Below, piece after piece: positions 1 through 8,675 of a stretch of DNA of 64,000 bases. The translations under genes were made by a program, and so were the position numbers. The DNA lies in NCBI RefSeq assembly GCF_035982055.1, contig NZ_CP108427.1, positions 2,356,001 to 2,420,000 of the forward strand, given 5' to 3'. The notes beneath the pieces are model-generated. The model was not told where the DNA came from and made no database searches. It saw only the letters and a program-made list of their open reading frames with translations. Source of the stretch: Streptomyces sp. NBC_01288 (lineage in GTDB: Bacteria; Actinomycetota; Actinomycetes; Streptomycetales; Streptomycetaceae). Within the stretch, counting starts at the first letter, position 1. The number at the start of each line of letters is the position of its first letter.

Positions 1-657
1 CGCCAACTCCTCACCCCTGATGATCGCCTGCTCGCGCAGGGTGGGGTCCCGGTACACGCGCAGCCACACCAGCATGACGAGGATGCCGAGCGCGCCCACG
101 GCGACGAACATGCCGCGCCAACCGACCGTCAGGAGAAGGCCGGTGAGGATCGGCGGGGCGATGGCGTTGGCGATCTGCGAACCGGTGTTGACGATCGAGA
201 TCGGCAGGGCGCGCTCGTCCTTGTTGAACCAGCGCTCGTTGACCTTGAGGCTGGCCGTGAAGAACGGGGACTCGGCGACGCCGAGGGCGACCCGGGCGGC
301 GTAGAGCACGCCGAAGGAGTGTGCGGCGGCCGTGACCATCGTCATCAGGGACCAGAGTCCGGCGGCCCAGGCGTACATCCGCTTGGGGCCGAAGCGGTCG
401 ACGAGGTAGCCGGCGGGGAGGTTGGCGATGGCGTACGGCCAGGAGAAGGCGGCGAGCAGTACGCCCATCTCCGTCGCGTTGAGGCCGAACTCACCGGCGA
501 TGGTCGTGTTGGCGACGCTCAGCGTGGCGCGGTCGAGGTAGTTGACGACCCCGCCGATCACCAGGAGGGCGACCAGGACCCAGCGGATACGGATCGAGGT
601 CCGCGGAGCGGTGCCGCCCAGGTCGAGGGAGTCGGGAGTGAGGGACTGCTGAGCCAT
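1..657 (-). CDS. MFS transporter, anion:cation symporter (hexonate) type, 3' end outside window
   Basis: The first 219 codons of a major facilitator protein; the gene runs off the left edge. It opens MAQQSLTPDSLDLGG, then has a hydrophobic first helix ending VVNYLDRATLSVA and a loop DRFGPKRMYAW, which is the conserved MFS motif between helices 2 and 3. The NYLDR signature and later ALGVAESPFF are typical of the ACS family (GudP/GarP/DgoT, carriers of glucarate, galactarate or galactonate). An AGAGGAG ribosome site sits 6 bases before the ATG. It lies 104 bp downstream of the aldolase gene on the same strand, so both probably serve one sugar-acid pathway. The exact substrate cannot be read from sequence. 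Confidence 0.9.
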   Translation of the reverse strand, partial: MAQQSLTPDSLDLGGTAPRTSIRIRWVLVALLVIGGVVNYLDRATLSVANTTIAGEFGLNATEMGVLLAAFSWPYAIANLPAGYLVDRFGPKRMYAWAAGLWSLMTMVTAAAHSFGVLYAARVALGVAESPFFTASLKVNERWFNKDERALPISIVNTGSQIANAIAPPILTGLLLTVGWRGMFVAVGALGILVMLVWLRVYRDPTLREQAIIRGEELA

Positions 658-761
658 GGTGAGCTCCTCTTTGAACCACCGTGCTGGTGCTGGGGAGTTG
701 GGGACGGATGGTGCGGGGGGGGGTGTGAGCGGTGCGGGTACTGCCTTACGGGAGGCGGGAG

Positions 762-1409
762 TTACGCCCGCGCTCCCTCGATGGCCCGCAGCATCGTCGT
801 AGCGGCGTCCGTGACGTGGCGGTAGTCGCCGTCCGCGCGGGCGGCCTTGGTGACGAAGCTGCCGACGCCGACCGCGACGACTCCGGCCTCGAACCATTCC
901 TTGACGTTGTCGGCGGTGACGCCGCCCGCGGGCATGAGCGGGGCCTGCGGGAGCGGGGCGCGGACCGTGCGGACGTAGGCCGGGCCGCCGAACTCCGCGG
1001 GGAAGAGCTTCACTATGTCGGCGCCGGCCTGCATGGTGTCGACGATCTCGGTCGGTGTGAAGGCGCCGCTGACCGTGACGGCCTGGTAGCGGTTGGCGGT
1101 GGTCAGCATCGCCGGGTTGAGGTTGGGGCTGACCAGCAGACGGGCGCCGGCCGAGAGGCACTCGTACGCGGAGTGCTCGTCCAGGACGGTGCCGGCGCCG
1201 ATCAGGATGCCGTCGTCGCCGTAGCGCTCGGAGAGCTTGTTGATGACGTCCAGCGCTCCGGGCACGGAGAGGGTGATCTCCAGGGCCCGGATGCCGCCCT
1301 CGATCGCCGCTTCGGAGACGGCGAGGGCTTCCTCGGCGCTCTCCAGGCGGACGATGAGCAGCGCGCCCGTACCGGTGATTGATTCCAGGGCGTTAAACTT
1401 TGTTACCAT
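762..1409 (-). CDS. KDPG/KDPGal aldolase (2-dehydro-3-deoxy-phosphogluconate or -galactonate aldolase)
   Basis: A 215-aa protein of full length for the class I KDPG/KHG aldolase family, which splits 2-keto-3-deoxy-6-phospho sugar acids into pyruvate and glyceraldehyde 3-phosphate. The Schiff-base lysine is in DIVKLFPAE (K134) and the general-base glutamate in ALEITL (E44); the GAGTVL phosphate-site segment is also present. No clear Shine-Dalgarno precedes the ATG, so the message may be leaderless. The MFS sugar-acid carrier lies downstream and a DeoR regulator is divergent, pointing to a hexonate or uronate catabolic module whose kinase and dehydratase probably lie beyond the left edge. KDPG and KDPGal specificity cannot be separated here. 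Confidence 0.9.
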   Translation of the reverse strand: MVTKFNALESITGTGALLIVRLESAEEALAVSEAAIEGGIRALEITLSVPGALDVINKLSERYGDDGILIGAGTVLDEHSAYECLSAGARLLVSPNLNPAMLTTANRYQAVTVSGAFTPTEIVDTMQAGADIVKLFPAEFGGPAYVRTVRAPLPQAPLMPAGGVTADNVKEWFEAGVVAVGVGSFVTKAARADGDYRHVTDAATTMLRAIEGARA

Positions 1410-1424
1410 GGGAGAACACGTTAG

Positions 1425-1459
1425 AACATGAATTCACATGTTGTCACGCCCCTTGTCAC
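1425..1459. promoter_or_regulatory. Candidate operator of the DeoR regulator
   Basis: In the divergent gap between the aldolase and DeoR genes, AACATG (1425-1430) and CATGTT (1437-1442) form a 6+6 inverted repeat with a 6-base spacer. TTGTCAC is directly repeated at 1441-1447 and 1453-1459, a 12-bp period. DeoR proteins often bind short direct repeats near their own promoter, so either element could be the site. Positional inference only. Confidence 0.4.
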
Positions 1460-1538
1460 ACGAAGTTAGGCTGACCCCGGCGAGCCGCCGCTCGACCCAC
1501 CGGTCCACCCACCGCTCCCCCGGCTTCGAGGAGACGCA

Positions 1539-2324
1539 TTGAGCAGGGCACCCCTGATCCCCGAGCAACGCCATCAGGAGCTGCTGCGCCTGCTGAGGGG
1601 CAGCGGGGTGCTGAGCATCCACGACCTGACCGCGGCGCTGAACGTGTCGCACATGACGGTGCGCCGGGACATCACCGCGCTGGAGAAGAGCGGTCAGGTG
1701 GTCTCGGTGCAGGGCGGGGTGCGGCTCGCGGACTGGACCGGCCATGTGCCGCCCCGCGAGCGGGCCTCGCGCGCGGCGCTGGAGATGCCCCGCAAGCAGG
1801 CGATCGCCGGGCGGGCGGCGGAACTCGTCGAGGACGGCATGACGGTGTTCCTCGACGCGGGAACCACCTGCCAGTCGGTCGTGCCGTTCCTGGTCGGCCG
1901 CAAGGATCTCACCGTCGTCACCAACGACTTTCACGCCGTACTGGCGCTGTGCGAACTGCCGTCCGTGCACACGGTCCACACCGGTGGCGAGGTCGATGTG
2001 TCGAGCGGTTCGAGCAGTGGGCCCCTGGCCGCCAGGACGGTCGGAGCGCTGAACCTCGACCTAGCCTTCCTGAGTGCTGGTTCCTGGGACCTGGCCCACG
2101 GCATCACGAGCTTCTCGATGGACAAGGTGCTGCTCAAGCAGGCGGTGATGGAGGCGGCCGGCTCGGTCGCGCTGCTCGCCGACAGCACGAAGTGGGGCAC
2201 GGTGGAGCGGTTCAACGTGACGAGGCTGGACCGGCTCGACACGGTCGTGACCGACGACGGCCTGCCGCCCGCCGTGGTCGACCGCATCGCGGAGGAGGGC
2301 CCGGCGGTGCTCCGCACGGGCTGA
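1539..2324 (+). CDS. DeoR/GlpR-family transcriptional regulator
   Basis: A 261-aa DeoR regulator. The N-terminal winged helix-turn-helix runs through LSIHDLTAALNVSHMTVRRDITALEKSGQ (shown here in pieces: LSIHDLTAALN, then SHMTVRRDI), the family signature at about residues 25-55. The C-terminal half is the sugar-phosphate-sensing DeoRC domain with VFLDAGTTCQ and LTVVTND. The start is TTG with GAGGAG about 6 bases upstream. It is divergent from the KDPG aldolase/MFS pair and most likely represses it, relieved by a phosphorylated sugar-acid intermediate. The inducer is inferred from family habit, not visible in sequence. Confidence 0.9.
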   Translation: MSRAPLIPEQRHQELLRLLRGSGVLSIHDLTAALNVSHMTVRRDITALEKSGQVVSVQGGVRLADWTGHVPPRERASRAALEMPRKQAIAGRAAELVEDGMTVFLDAGTTCQSVVPFLVGRKDLTVVTNDFHAVLALCELPSVHTVHTGGEVDVSSGSSSGPLAARTVGALNLDLAFLSAGSWDLAHGITSFSMDKVLLKQAVMEAAGSVALLADSTKWGTVERFNVTRLDRLDTVVTDDGLPPAVVDRIAEEGPAVLRTG

Positions 2325-2364
2325 CCACCCGCCCCACAGTGGCCGAGTACCGGCTAACCTCCAT

Positions 2365-2379
2365 TGAATGATGCATTCA
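2365..2379. promoter_or_regulatory. Perfect palindrome TGAATG-ATG-CATTCA
   Basis: A 6+6 inverted repeat with a 3-base spacer lying 41 bp past the DeoR stop codon, in locally AT-rich sequence. It lacks the G/C-rich stem of a terminator and looks more like a protein-binding site, but no promoter-facing gene starts nearby: the flanking genes converge. Function unknown. Confidence 0.25.
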
Positions 2380-2467
2380 CCGCGCCTAGCATCACTCGGT
2401 GATTCCAGCAATTCCCGTCTGACTCCTGCGCGTTGACGGGAGACGTGTCGACGGGGGACGTGACGAC

Positions 2468-2511
2468 GACGAGCGGCCGCGGCCCGGTTCCGGGGGCTCC
2501 GGCCGCTCGTC
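2468..2511. terminator. Bidirectional hairpin terminator between convergent genes
   Basis: A perfect 12-bp stem (2468-2479 with 2500-2511, GACGAGCGGCCG and its complement) encloses a 20-base loop that holds a second small hairpin CCCGG-TT-CCGGG. It sits in the 223-bp gap between the converging DeoR and SIS-protein genes, where a shared terminator is expected. Confidence 0.75.
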
Positions 2512-2547
2512 TCCACCGCGCCTCTACGACAACACCGCTACGTCAAC

Positions 2548-3312
2548 TCAGCTCGCGGTACGGCGAATTCGCCCCTCGTACCGCTTCTCCAGCTCCAGGT
2601 TGCCCTCGAAGCCGCCGGGCACATTGGCCGAGACGTACACCGGCGGGCGCTCCCCGGAGGCGAGCAACTGCGCCGCCGCCTCCGCGACCGACAGCTGGAC
2701 GAGCATCGCGCCGGTGAGCGTGGACAGGGCGCAAACGGCACCCCCGGTGGGGAGTTCGAGGAGGGCGTCGCCGCGCGGGGCCGCGTTGTCGAGGACGACG
2801 TCGGCGAGGTCGACGAGCTTCCTGCCGCTCGGGTGACCGGCCGGGACGGCGCGGGTGTGGGCGAGCGAGGTGATGGCCAGAAGCCGGTGGCCGCGCTCCT
2901 TCACGCGCAGGGCCATCTCCACGATCACCTTGTTCACACCGGAGTTGGAGATGATGACGAAGAGATCCTCGGGGCGGGGTGCCGCGAGGTCGTAGAGGCG
3001 TTCGGCGACCCCGGACCGGCGCTCCAGCAGCGGGTCGTCGAGGACGCTGGGCGGGTCGCCGCCGTAGAGGACGAGGTCGGCGATGCTCAGCCGGTTGGTG
3101 GGCACCAACCCCCCGGCGCGGCCCGCGAGTTCGAGGACCATGGCCTGGGAGTGGCCGGTGCCGAAGGCCTGGATGACGCCGTCCGTGCGGACGCAGTCCG
3201 CGATCAGTTCGGCGGCGCGGGACACGGTGTCGCGGCTGGACTCGGTGATGTGCTGGAGGACGGCCAGGCTCTCGCGCGCGAAGGTCTCGGCGCTTACGGA
3301 CTCGGCGGACAC
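2548..3312 (-). CDS. Stand-alone SIS-domain protein (sugar isomerase-like)
   Basis: A 254-aa protein made almost wholly of one SIS (phosphosugar isomerase/binding) fold. The phosphosugar loop QAFGTGHSQAM is near residues 48-58 and a second SIS signature FVIISNSGVNK lies near 118-128. It matches the single-domain SIS_2 family found beside amino-sugar genes; the reaction is not established for most members and the protein may bind or isomerise a sugar phosphate such as GlcNAc-6-P or MurNAc-6-P. Start is GTG with GGGGAG 7 bases before it. It is divergent from an RpiR-type regulator that itself carries a SIS domain. Confidence 0.8.
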   Translation of the reverse strand: MSAESVSAETFARESLAVLQHITESSRDTVSRAAELIADCVRTDGVIQAFGTGHSQAMVLELAGRAGGLVPTNRLSIADLVLYGGDPPSVLDDPLLERRSGVAERLYDLAAPRPEDLFVIISNSGVNKVIVEMALRVKERGHRLLAITSLAHTRAVPAGHPSGRKLVDLADVVLDNAAPRGDALLELPTGGAVCALSTLTGAMLVQLSVAEAAAQLLASGERPPVYVSANVPGGFEGNLELEKRYEGRIRRTAS

Positions 3313-3322
3313 GCGATTCTCC

Positions 3323-3400
3323 CCACCGGTGGATCAAACCACCTATTCTTTCTAGATCAATGAATCAATAAATCACATACGGTCCTGGTATTCAATCGAT
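3323..3400. promoter_or_regulatory. AT-rich divergent promoter/operator region of the SIS and RpiR genes
   Basis: This short divergent gap is much richer in A/T than its surroundings. It contains the palindrome CCACCGGTGG (3323-3332), a second inverted repeat GGTGG-ATCAAA-CCACC (3328-3343), and repeated ATCAAT/AATCA words at 3355-3375. The TCAAACCACC word recurs in several promoters of the neighbouring carbohydrate locus. The RpiR regulator is the obvious candidate binder. Confidence 0.45.
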
Positions 3401-3430
3401 GGCCTCTGGGGTGGCTGATACCTTCTGCAC

Positions 3431-4315
3431 ATGCCCCCGACAGACGTCACCACCCTCATCCGCACCGAGCTGCCCCGCCTGGCCGGCTCACTGAGGAAGG
3501 TCGGCGAGCTGATCCTGGAGGATCCGGCCGCCGTCACCCACTGCTCGGCCGCCGAGCTGGGCCGCCGCACCGGCACGTCGCAGGCCACGGTGACCCGCTT
3601 CTGCCGCGCGGTCGGCCTCGACTCGTACCAGCATCTGCTGATCGAGCTGGCCCAGGAGCGCGGTCGCGGCGAGGTCTCCGACTGGGGCACCGCCGAGATC
3701 GGCCCGGACATCTCCCCGGACGACGATCTCGAACGGGTCGTGCAGGTCGTGGGCAGCGCGGACCTGCGCGCGGTGCAGCAGACGATCGACCGGATCGACC
3801 TCGACGCGGTGGAGCGCGCGGCCACGGCCGCCGCCCGCGCCCGGCGCATCGACGTCTACGGCATCGGTGGCAGCGGCGCGGTCGCGCAGGAGACCGAGAC
3901 CCGGCTGTTCCGCATCGGCTGCGCGGTGCGCGGCTGGACCGAGGTGCACGCCGCCTCCACCTCCGCCGCCCTGCTCACCCCGGCGGACGTCGCCATCGGC
4001 ATCTCCCACTCCGGTTCGACCCGCGAGACCATCGAGCCCTTCGAACTCGCCAAGGAGCGCGGCGCGACCACCATCGCCCTCACCTCCGACCCGCGCTCCG
4101 CACTCGCCCGCACCGCCGACATCCGGCTGATCTCCTCGTCCTCGGCGACCAGTTTCCCCACCGGCATCATCGGTGCCCGCCACTCGGTCCTGGTCCTCAT
4201 CGACTGCCTCTACGTCCGCATCGCGCAGCTCTCCTACCAGCGCGCGAGCGCCTCCCTGGCCCTCACCGACCACATCGCCGGGGAGCATGCCGTGAAGTCC
4301 CGCCGGGGCCGGTGA
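3431..4315 (+). CDS. RpiR/MurR-family transcriptional regulator (HTH + SIS)
   Basis: A 294-aa protein of standard RpiR length. The N-terminal HTH_6 domain includes CSAAELGRRTGTSQATVTRF at about residues 39-58. The C-terminal SIS domain has DVYGIGGSGAVA near 140-151 and IGISHSGSTRET near 193-204, which bind a phosphosugar effector. RpiR/MurR proteins usually control amino-sugar or cell-wall sugar catabolism. It lies between the SIS-domain gene (divergent) and the GH38 gene (133 bp downstream, same strand), so it is the best candidate regulator for the whole 2.5-19 kb carbohydrate locus. Activator or repressor mode cannot be told. Confidence 0.9.
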   Translation: MPPTDVTTLIRTELPRLAGSLRKVGELILEDPAAVTHCSAAELGRRTGTSQATVTRFCRAVGLDSYQHLLIELAQERGRGEVSDWGTAEIGPDISPDDDLERVVQVVGSADLRAVQQTIDRIDLDAVERAATAAARARRIDVYGIGGSGAVAQETETRLFRIGCAVRGWTEVHAASTSAALLTPADVAIGISHSGSTRETIEPFELAKERGATTIALTSDPRSALARTADIRLISSSSATSFPTGIIGARHSVLVLIDCLYVRIAQLSYQRASASLALTDHIAGEHAVKSRRGR

Positions 4316-4448
4316 TCCCAGCCGGGACCCGGCCGTGATCTCGGCCGAGTCTGCATGGATGAACCACCGAAGTTACGCGGAGATGGTTGTTTGAATCATC
4401 TTCGCGATGTCAGGATGGGCGCTCCGCCGAGCCTCTGGTAGGAGACCC

Positions 4449-7400
4449 ATGCGCGTCACCGCTGCCCTGTCGACCGAGTTGTTCGTCGGCACCGCCGAGC
4501 ATCCGCTCCAGGTGGTGGCCGCCGAACTCGCCCATGTCCCCGGCCGGCCGGTCCGCCTCACGGTCGAGGGCCCCGGCGTGCACGGCACCGCGGAGACGGT
4601 CGTGGGCGAGGACGGCACCGCGCACGTCGAGATACCCGTGACCGCCGACCTCGCACCCGGCGAGCGATGCTCGATCGAGGTGACGGCCGCCGACGGCGAC
4701 CAACTGGCCACGCTCACCACCGAGTTCACGGTCGCCGAACCCGGCTGGACCATGTTCATGGTCAGCCACTTCCACTACGACCCCGTCTGGTGGAACACCC
4801 AGGGCGCCTACACCGAGACCTGGGACGTGGCCGACGACCCCGCCTCCACCGGTCTCCCGGCCCGCACCTTCGACTCCCGCGGCCAGTCCGGCATGACCCT
4901 CGTCCGCGCCCACTGCGACCTGGCCCGCCGCGACCCCGCGTACACCTTCGTGCTGGCCGAGGTCGACTACCTCAAGCCGTACTGGGACGCCTTCCCCGAA
5001 GAGCGCGCCTTCCTGCGGGAGTTGATCCGCACCGGCCGGGTCGAGATCATGGGCGGCACCTACAACGAGCCCAACACCAACCTCACCGGCGCCGAGGCGA
5101 CCGTACGCAACGCCCTGTACGGGGACGGCTTCCAGCGCGGCATCCTGGGCGCGACCCCCGAAACCGCTTGGCAGCTCGACGCGTTCGGGCACGACCCGCA
5201 GTTCCCCGGCCTGATGGCGGACGCGGGAGTCTCCTCCAGCTCATGGGCGCGTGGACCGTTCCACCAGTGGGGCCCGACCCTGTCCGTGTTCGGCGAGGAG
5301 CCACGCGACCCCCAACGCATGCAGTTCCCGGCCGAGTTCAGCTGGATCGCCCCCTCCGGGCGCGGACTCCTCACGGCCTACATGGTCAACCACTACGGCG
5401 CCGGCTGGGCCATCGACAACGCGCCCACGCTCCCCGAGGCGGAAGCGGCGGCGCTGAAGCTCTTCCGGGGACTCAAGAAGGTCGCGCTCACCCGCAACGT
5501 CCTGCTCCCGGTCGGCGGGGACTACGCGCCCCCGTGCCGCTGGGTGATGGACATCCACCGGGACTGGAACGCCCGTTACGTGTCGCCGCGCTTCGTCAGC
5601 GCGATCCCCCGGGACTTCTTCGCCGCCGTCCGCGTCGAGTTGGACGAGGAGGGCCGCAAGGCGTCCCCGCAGACCCGGGACATGAACCCGGTCTACACCG
5701 GCAAGGACGTCTCCTACATCGACACCAAGCAGGCCCAGCGCCACGGCGAGACCCTCCTCGCCGACGCCGAGGCCTGGGCGACCCTGGCCTCGCTGGTCGC
5801 CCAACACCCCTACCCCGACGCGGCGTTGGACAAGGCCTGGCGCCAGCTCATCTACGGCGCCCACCACGACGCCATCACCGGCTCCGAGTCGGACCAGGTG
5901 TACATCGACCTGATGACCGGCTGGCGCGAGCTGTACGACCTGGCCGAGACGGTGCACGCCGACGCGACGGACGCCCTGGCCGCGACGGTCGCCCAAATGC
6001 CGGGTGCCGCCGATGACTTGGTCGTGTTCAACGCGGCGACCTGGGAGCGCCGGGACGTCCTGACGGTCGCCGACCCGGGCCGCGTCCCGCTGGACGACAC
6101 CGGCCTGCCGCTGCCCGCCGTACGCGAGGGCGACCAACTCCGCGTCGTCGTACCGGACGTGCCCGGCATGGGCCTCAAGGCCCTCCCGCTCGCCGAGGGT
6201 TCGGTACCCGAGTGGACGCCCGGCGAGGGCCTGACCATCCGCAACGAGTTCTACGAGGTGACGGTCGACCCCGCGCGCGGCGGCGGCGTCAGCAGCCTGC
6301 GCGAACTGGCCGAGGGTGGCCGGGAGTTGCTGCGCGCCGGCGACATCGGCAACGAACTCGTCGTACAGGAGGAGTACGCACGGCACCCGCGTTTCGGCGA
6401 GGGACCGTGGCATCTCACACCGACCGGGACCAACGCCGCACGCAGCCGGGACGTCATCGCCGAGGTCGATGTCCAGCACTCCCCCGCCGGCTCCCGGATC
6501 ACCGTCACCGCCGACCTCGGACTGTTCCGGTACACGCAGCGGCTGACGCTGTGGGCCGGGGTCCCGCGCCTCGATCTGACGACGACCGTCGACGGCTACG
6601 ACGGCGCCGACCGGCTGATCCGGGTGCGCTGGCCGTCCGACGTGACCGGCGGGCTGCCGGTGCACGAGGTCGCGGACGCGGTGATCGGGCGCGGGTTCGG
6701 GTTCGTGGAGGTGGACAGCGAGGAGTTCCCGTGGACGCTCGACAACCCGGCGAACACGTGGTTCGGGCTGGGATCCACCGCACGGGTCGCGGTACGGGAC
6801 GAGTCGGGGCAGTTGCTCGGGCACCGGTCGATCGGCGTCGCCGAACTCGTCTACGCCGACTGGGGCGACGCCGGTGAACTCGGTACGCCGCTCGCGGCGG
6901 CCCTGGTCCGCGCCGGGGTCACCGCGACCTCGACAATCGCCGGTGGCCCGCGCTACGGCGACCTCGAAGTCGACTCCAATCTCCCCGACTTCCGTATCGC
7001 CGTAGGTGCGCCCGAGCGCAACTCCGTGGTCGCCGAGGCCCTCGGCTGGGACCCGGCCGCAGGTCGCGAGGTGCGCCGGCAACTGGCCGAGCGGGGTGTG
7101 GCGGTGGTGTGGGTCGCGCCGCGTGCCGGGCTGCGCGAGGAGTGGGTGCCCGGGGCCGACCTGCGCGACCTCGAACGACTGCCGCTGCTCGTGGTCGCGG
7201 GCACCCGCCCCGAGGACGACGCCAAGGCGGTCGACGCGCTGATCGCCGACCTCGACGACGCGGCCCTCACGGCCACGGCGGCGGGCGGCTGCGAGGCGCT
7301 ACCGCCGGGCGACGCCTGGGACGGCCGCAGCTTCGCCGTGCTCAACCGGGGCACGCCCGGCTGTGTCGTCACCTCCTCCGGCGACCTCTACATGTCCCTC

Positions 7401-8675
7401 ATGCGCTCCTGCACCGGCTGGCCCTCCGGCATCTGGGTCGACCCGCCGCGCCGTACGGCACCGGACGGTTCGGCCTTCCAACTCCAGCGCTGGACCCATG
7501 AGTTCGAGTACGCGGTGGTCGCGGGCGCGGGTGACTGGCGTGAGGCGCGTTTCCCTCAGGCCGGACATGAGTTCAACCACCCGCTCACGGCCCGCCTGCG
7601 GACCTCCACCCAACAGGGCACCCTGCCAAGGAAGTTGGCCCTGCTCGCCCTGGAACCGGCGGGCGAGGTCGTCCTCGATGCCCTCAAGCCGGTCGGCTCC
7701 CCGCTCGCCCGGGGCAGCGCGGTTCCGGTCGATCCGGGGCGCGGTGTCGTCGTACGGATGCACGAGGTGAACGGCCGGCCGGTGCGGGCCCGGATACGCG
7801 GGCCGCGCGACTGGGCCGAGGGTGCGCGGGCCGACGTGCTGGAGGCGCCCGGTGAGGAGTTGACGCCGGAGCGGGATGGTGGGCTCGCCGTCGATCTGAC
7901 CGGGTTCGAGGTCGCGACGGTGCTGGCGACTGCCGACGTCGAGACCTCAACCGGGCCTGGACTTGCGGCAGATGAGCCCGCGCAACCCGTCCACACCCGC
8001 TACTGGCTCCACAACTCCGGCCCCGCGCCCCGGGGAAACATGCCGGTGTCCGTGTACCTCTCCCCCGGCGTGCTCACCGTCTCCGGCCCCGTCACCGCAA
8101 CCGTCAGAGTCGGCTCAGAACTCACCGACGCACCGGTGTCCGGCACCGTGAGGATCGAGGTCCCGCCCGGCTGGACCGCGCGACCCGCCGAGCTGCCGTA
8201 CGCGTTGGGCCCAGGCGGGTTCACGCTGGCGGAGGTGGCCGTGACGCCTCCGCCGGAACCGGAGCCCGGCCGGCACTGGCTCGCGGCCCGGTTGGAGTAC
8301 GGCGGGCAGACGTACGAGGACGTCGTGGCGCTGGACGTGGCGGGCTGGCAGCATGGCCCAACGCTGGTGTCCGGTCTGGGAGTTGAGCGGGTCACCGTGC
8401 GGGCGGGCGAGCGGGTCCAGGTGCCCGTGACCGTCCGCAACACCACCCGGGGGCCCATCAACGGCACCCTCTGGGCCGTCTCCTCGTGGGGCACCTGGGC
8501 CGGGGTCGCACCCGGCTGCCAGGGGTTCACGGTGGCCGGTGGCGCGGAACAGGAGTGCCTGATCGAGGTGGACGGCTCGGCGGTGGAACCGGGGTCGTAC
8601 TGGCTGCTCGCGAAGGTCGCCTGGAACGGGTGTGTCGCCTACACGGAGGCCGTCGCGCTGGAGGTGACGCCGTGA
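4449..8675 (+). CDS. GH38 alpha-mannosidase-like glycoside hydrolase
   Basis: A large 1408-aa protein. The start is placed at ATG 4449, preceded by GGTAGGAGA; an in-frame ATG 42 bp upstream lacks a good ribosome site. GH38 zinc ligands are visible: SHFHYDPVWW (H109, D111), the nucleophile in WQLDAFGHD (D244) and AHHDAITG (H472/H473). The middle carries the beta-rich GH38 C-terminal fold, and the last ~100 residues (VRAGERVQVPVTVRNTTRG onward) resemble a NEW3/Ig-like module. No signal peptide is evident, so it is probably intracellular and acts on imported oligosaccharides. Its stop overlaps the next start (GTGA). It is longer than classical bacterial GH38 enzymes (~850-1050 aa), because of the N-terminal ~95-residue beta domain and the C-terminal extension. 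Confidence 0.9.
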   Translation: MRVTAALSTELFVGTAEHPLQVVAAELAHVPGRPVRLTVEGPGVHGTAETVVGEDGTAHVEIPVTADLAPGERCSIEVTAADGDQLATLTTEFTVAEPGWTMFMVSHFHYDPVWWNTQGAYTETWDVADDPASTGLPARTFDSRGQSGMTLVRAHCDLARRDPAYTFVLAEVDYLKPYWDAFPEERAFLRELIRTGRVEIMGGTYNEPNTNLTGAEATVRNALYGDGFQRGILGATPETAWQLDAFGHDPQFPGLMADAGVSSSSWARGPFHQWGPTLSVFGEEPRDPQRMQFPAEFSWIAPSGRGLLTAYMVNHYGAGWAIDNAPTLPEAEAAALKLFRGLKKVALTRNVLLPVGGDYAPPCRWVMDIHRDWNARYVSPRFVSAIPRDFFAAVRVELDEEGRKASPQTRDMNPVYTGKDVSYIDTKQAQRHGETLLADAEAWATLASLVAQHPYPDAALDKAWRQLIYGAHHDAITGSESDQVYIDLMTGWRELYDLAETVHADATDALAATVAQMPGAADDLVVFNAATWERRDVLTVADPGRVPLDDTGLPLPAVREGDQLRVVVPDVPGMGLKALPLAEGSVPEWTPGEGLTIRNEFYEVTVDPARGGGVSSLRELAEGGRELLRAGDIGNELVVQEEYARHPRFGEGPWHLTPTGTNAARSRDVIAEVDVQHSPAGSRITVTADLGLFRYTQRLTLWAGVPRLDLTTTVDGYDGADRLIRVRWPSDVTGGLPVHEVADAVIGRGFGFVEVDSEEFPWTLDNPANTWFGLGSTARVAVRDESGQLLGHRSIGVAELVYADWGDAGELGTPLAAALVRAGVTATSTIAGGPRYGDLEVDSNLPDFRIAVGAPERNSVVAEALGWDPAAGREVRRQLAERGVAVVWVAPRAGLREEWVPGADLRDLERLPLLVVAGTRPEDDAKAVDALIADLDDAALTATAAGGCEALPPGDAWDGRSFAVLNRGTPGCVVTSSGDLYMSLMRSCTGWPSGIWVDPPRRTAPDGSAFQLQRWTHEFEYAVVAGAGDWREARFPQAGHEFNHPLTARLRTSTQQGTLPRKLALLALEPAGEVVLDALKPVGSPLARGSAVPVDPGRGVVVRMHEVNGRPVRARIRGPRDWAEGARADVLEAPGEELTPERDGGLAVDLTGFEVATVLATADVETSTGPGLAADEPAQPVHTRYWLHNSGPAPRGNMPVSVYLSPGVLTVSGPVTATVRVGSELTDAPVSGTVRIEVPPGWTARPAELPYALGPGGFTLAEVAVTPPPEPEPGRHWLAARLEYGGQTYEDVVALDVAGWQHGPTLVSGLGVERVTVRAGERVQVPVTVRNTTRGPINGTLWAVSSWGTWAGVAPGCQGFTVAGGAEQECLIEVDGSAVEPGSYWLLAKVAWNGCVAYTEAVALEVTP

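Noticed and set aside
5241..7082. A 613-codon minus-strand frame inside the GH38 gene
   Set aside because: Shadow of GH38 codon bias; composition is Arg/Gly/Val-rich without motifs.
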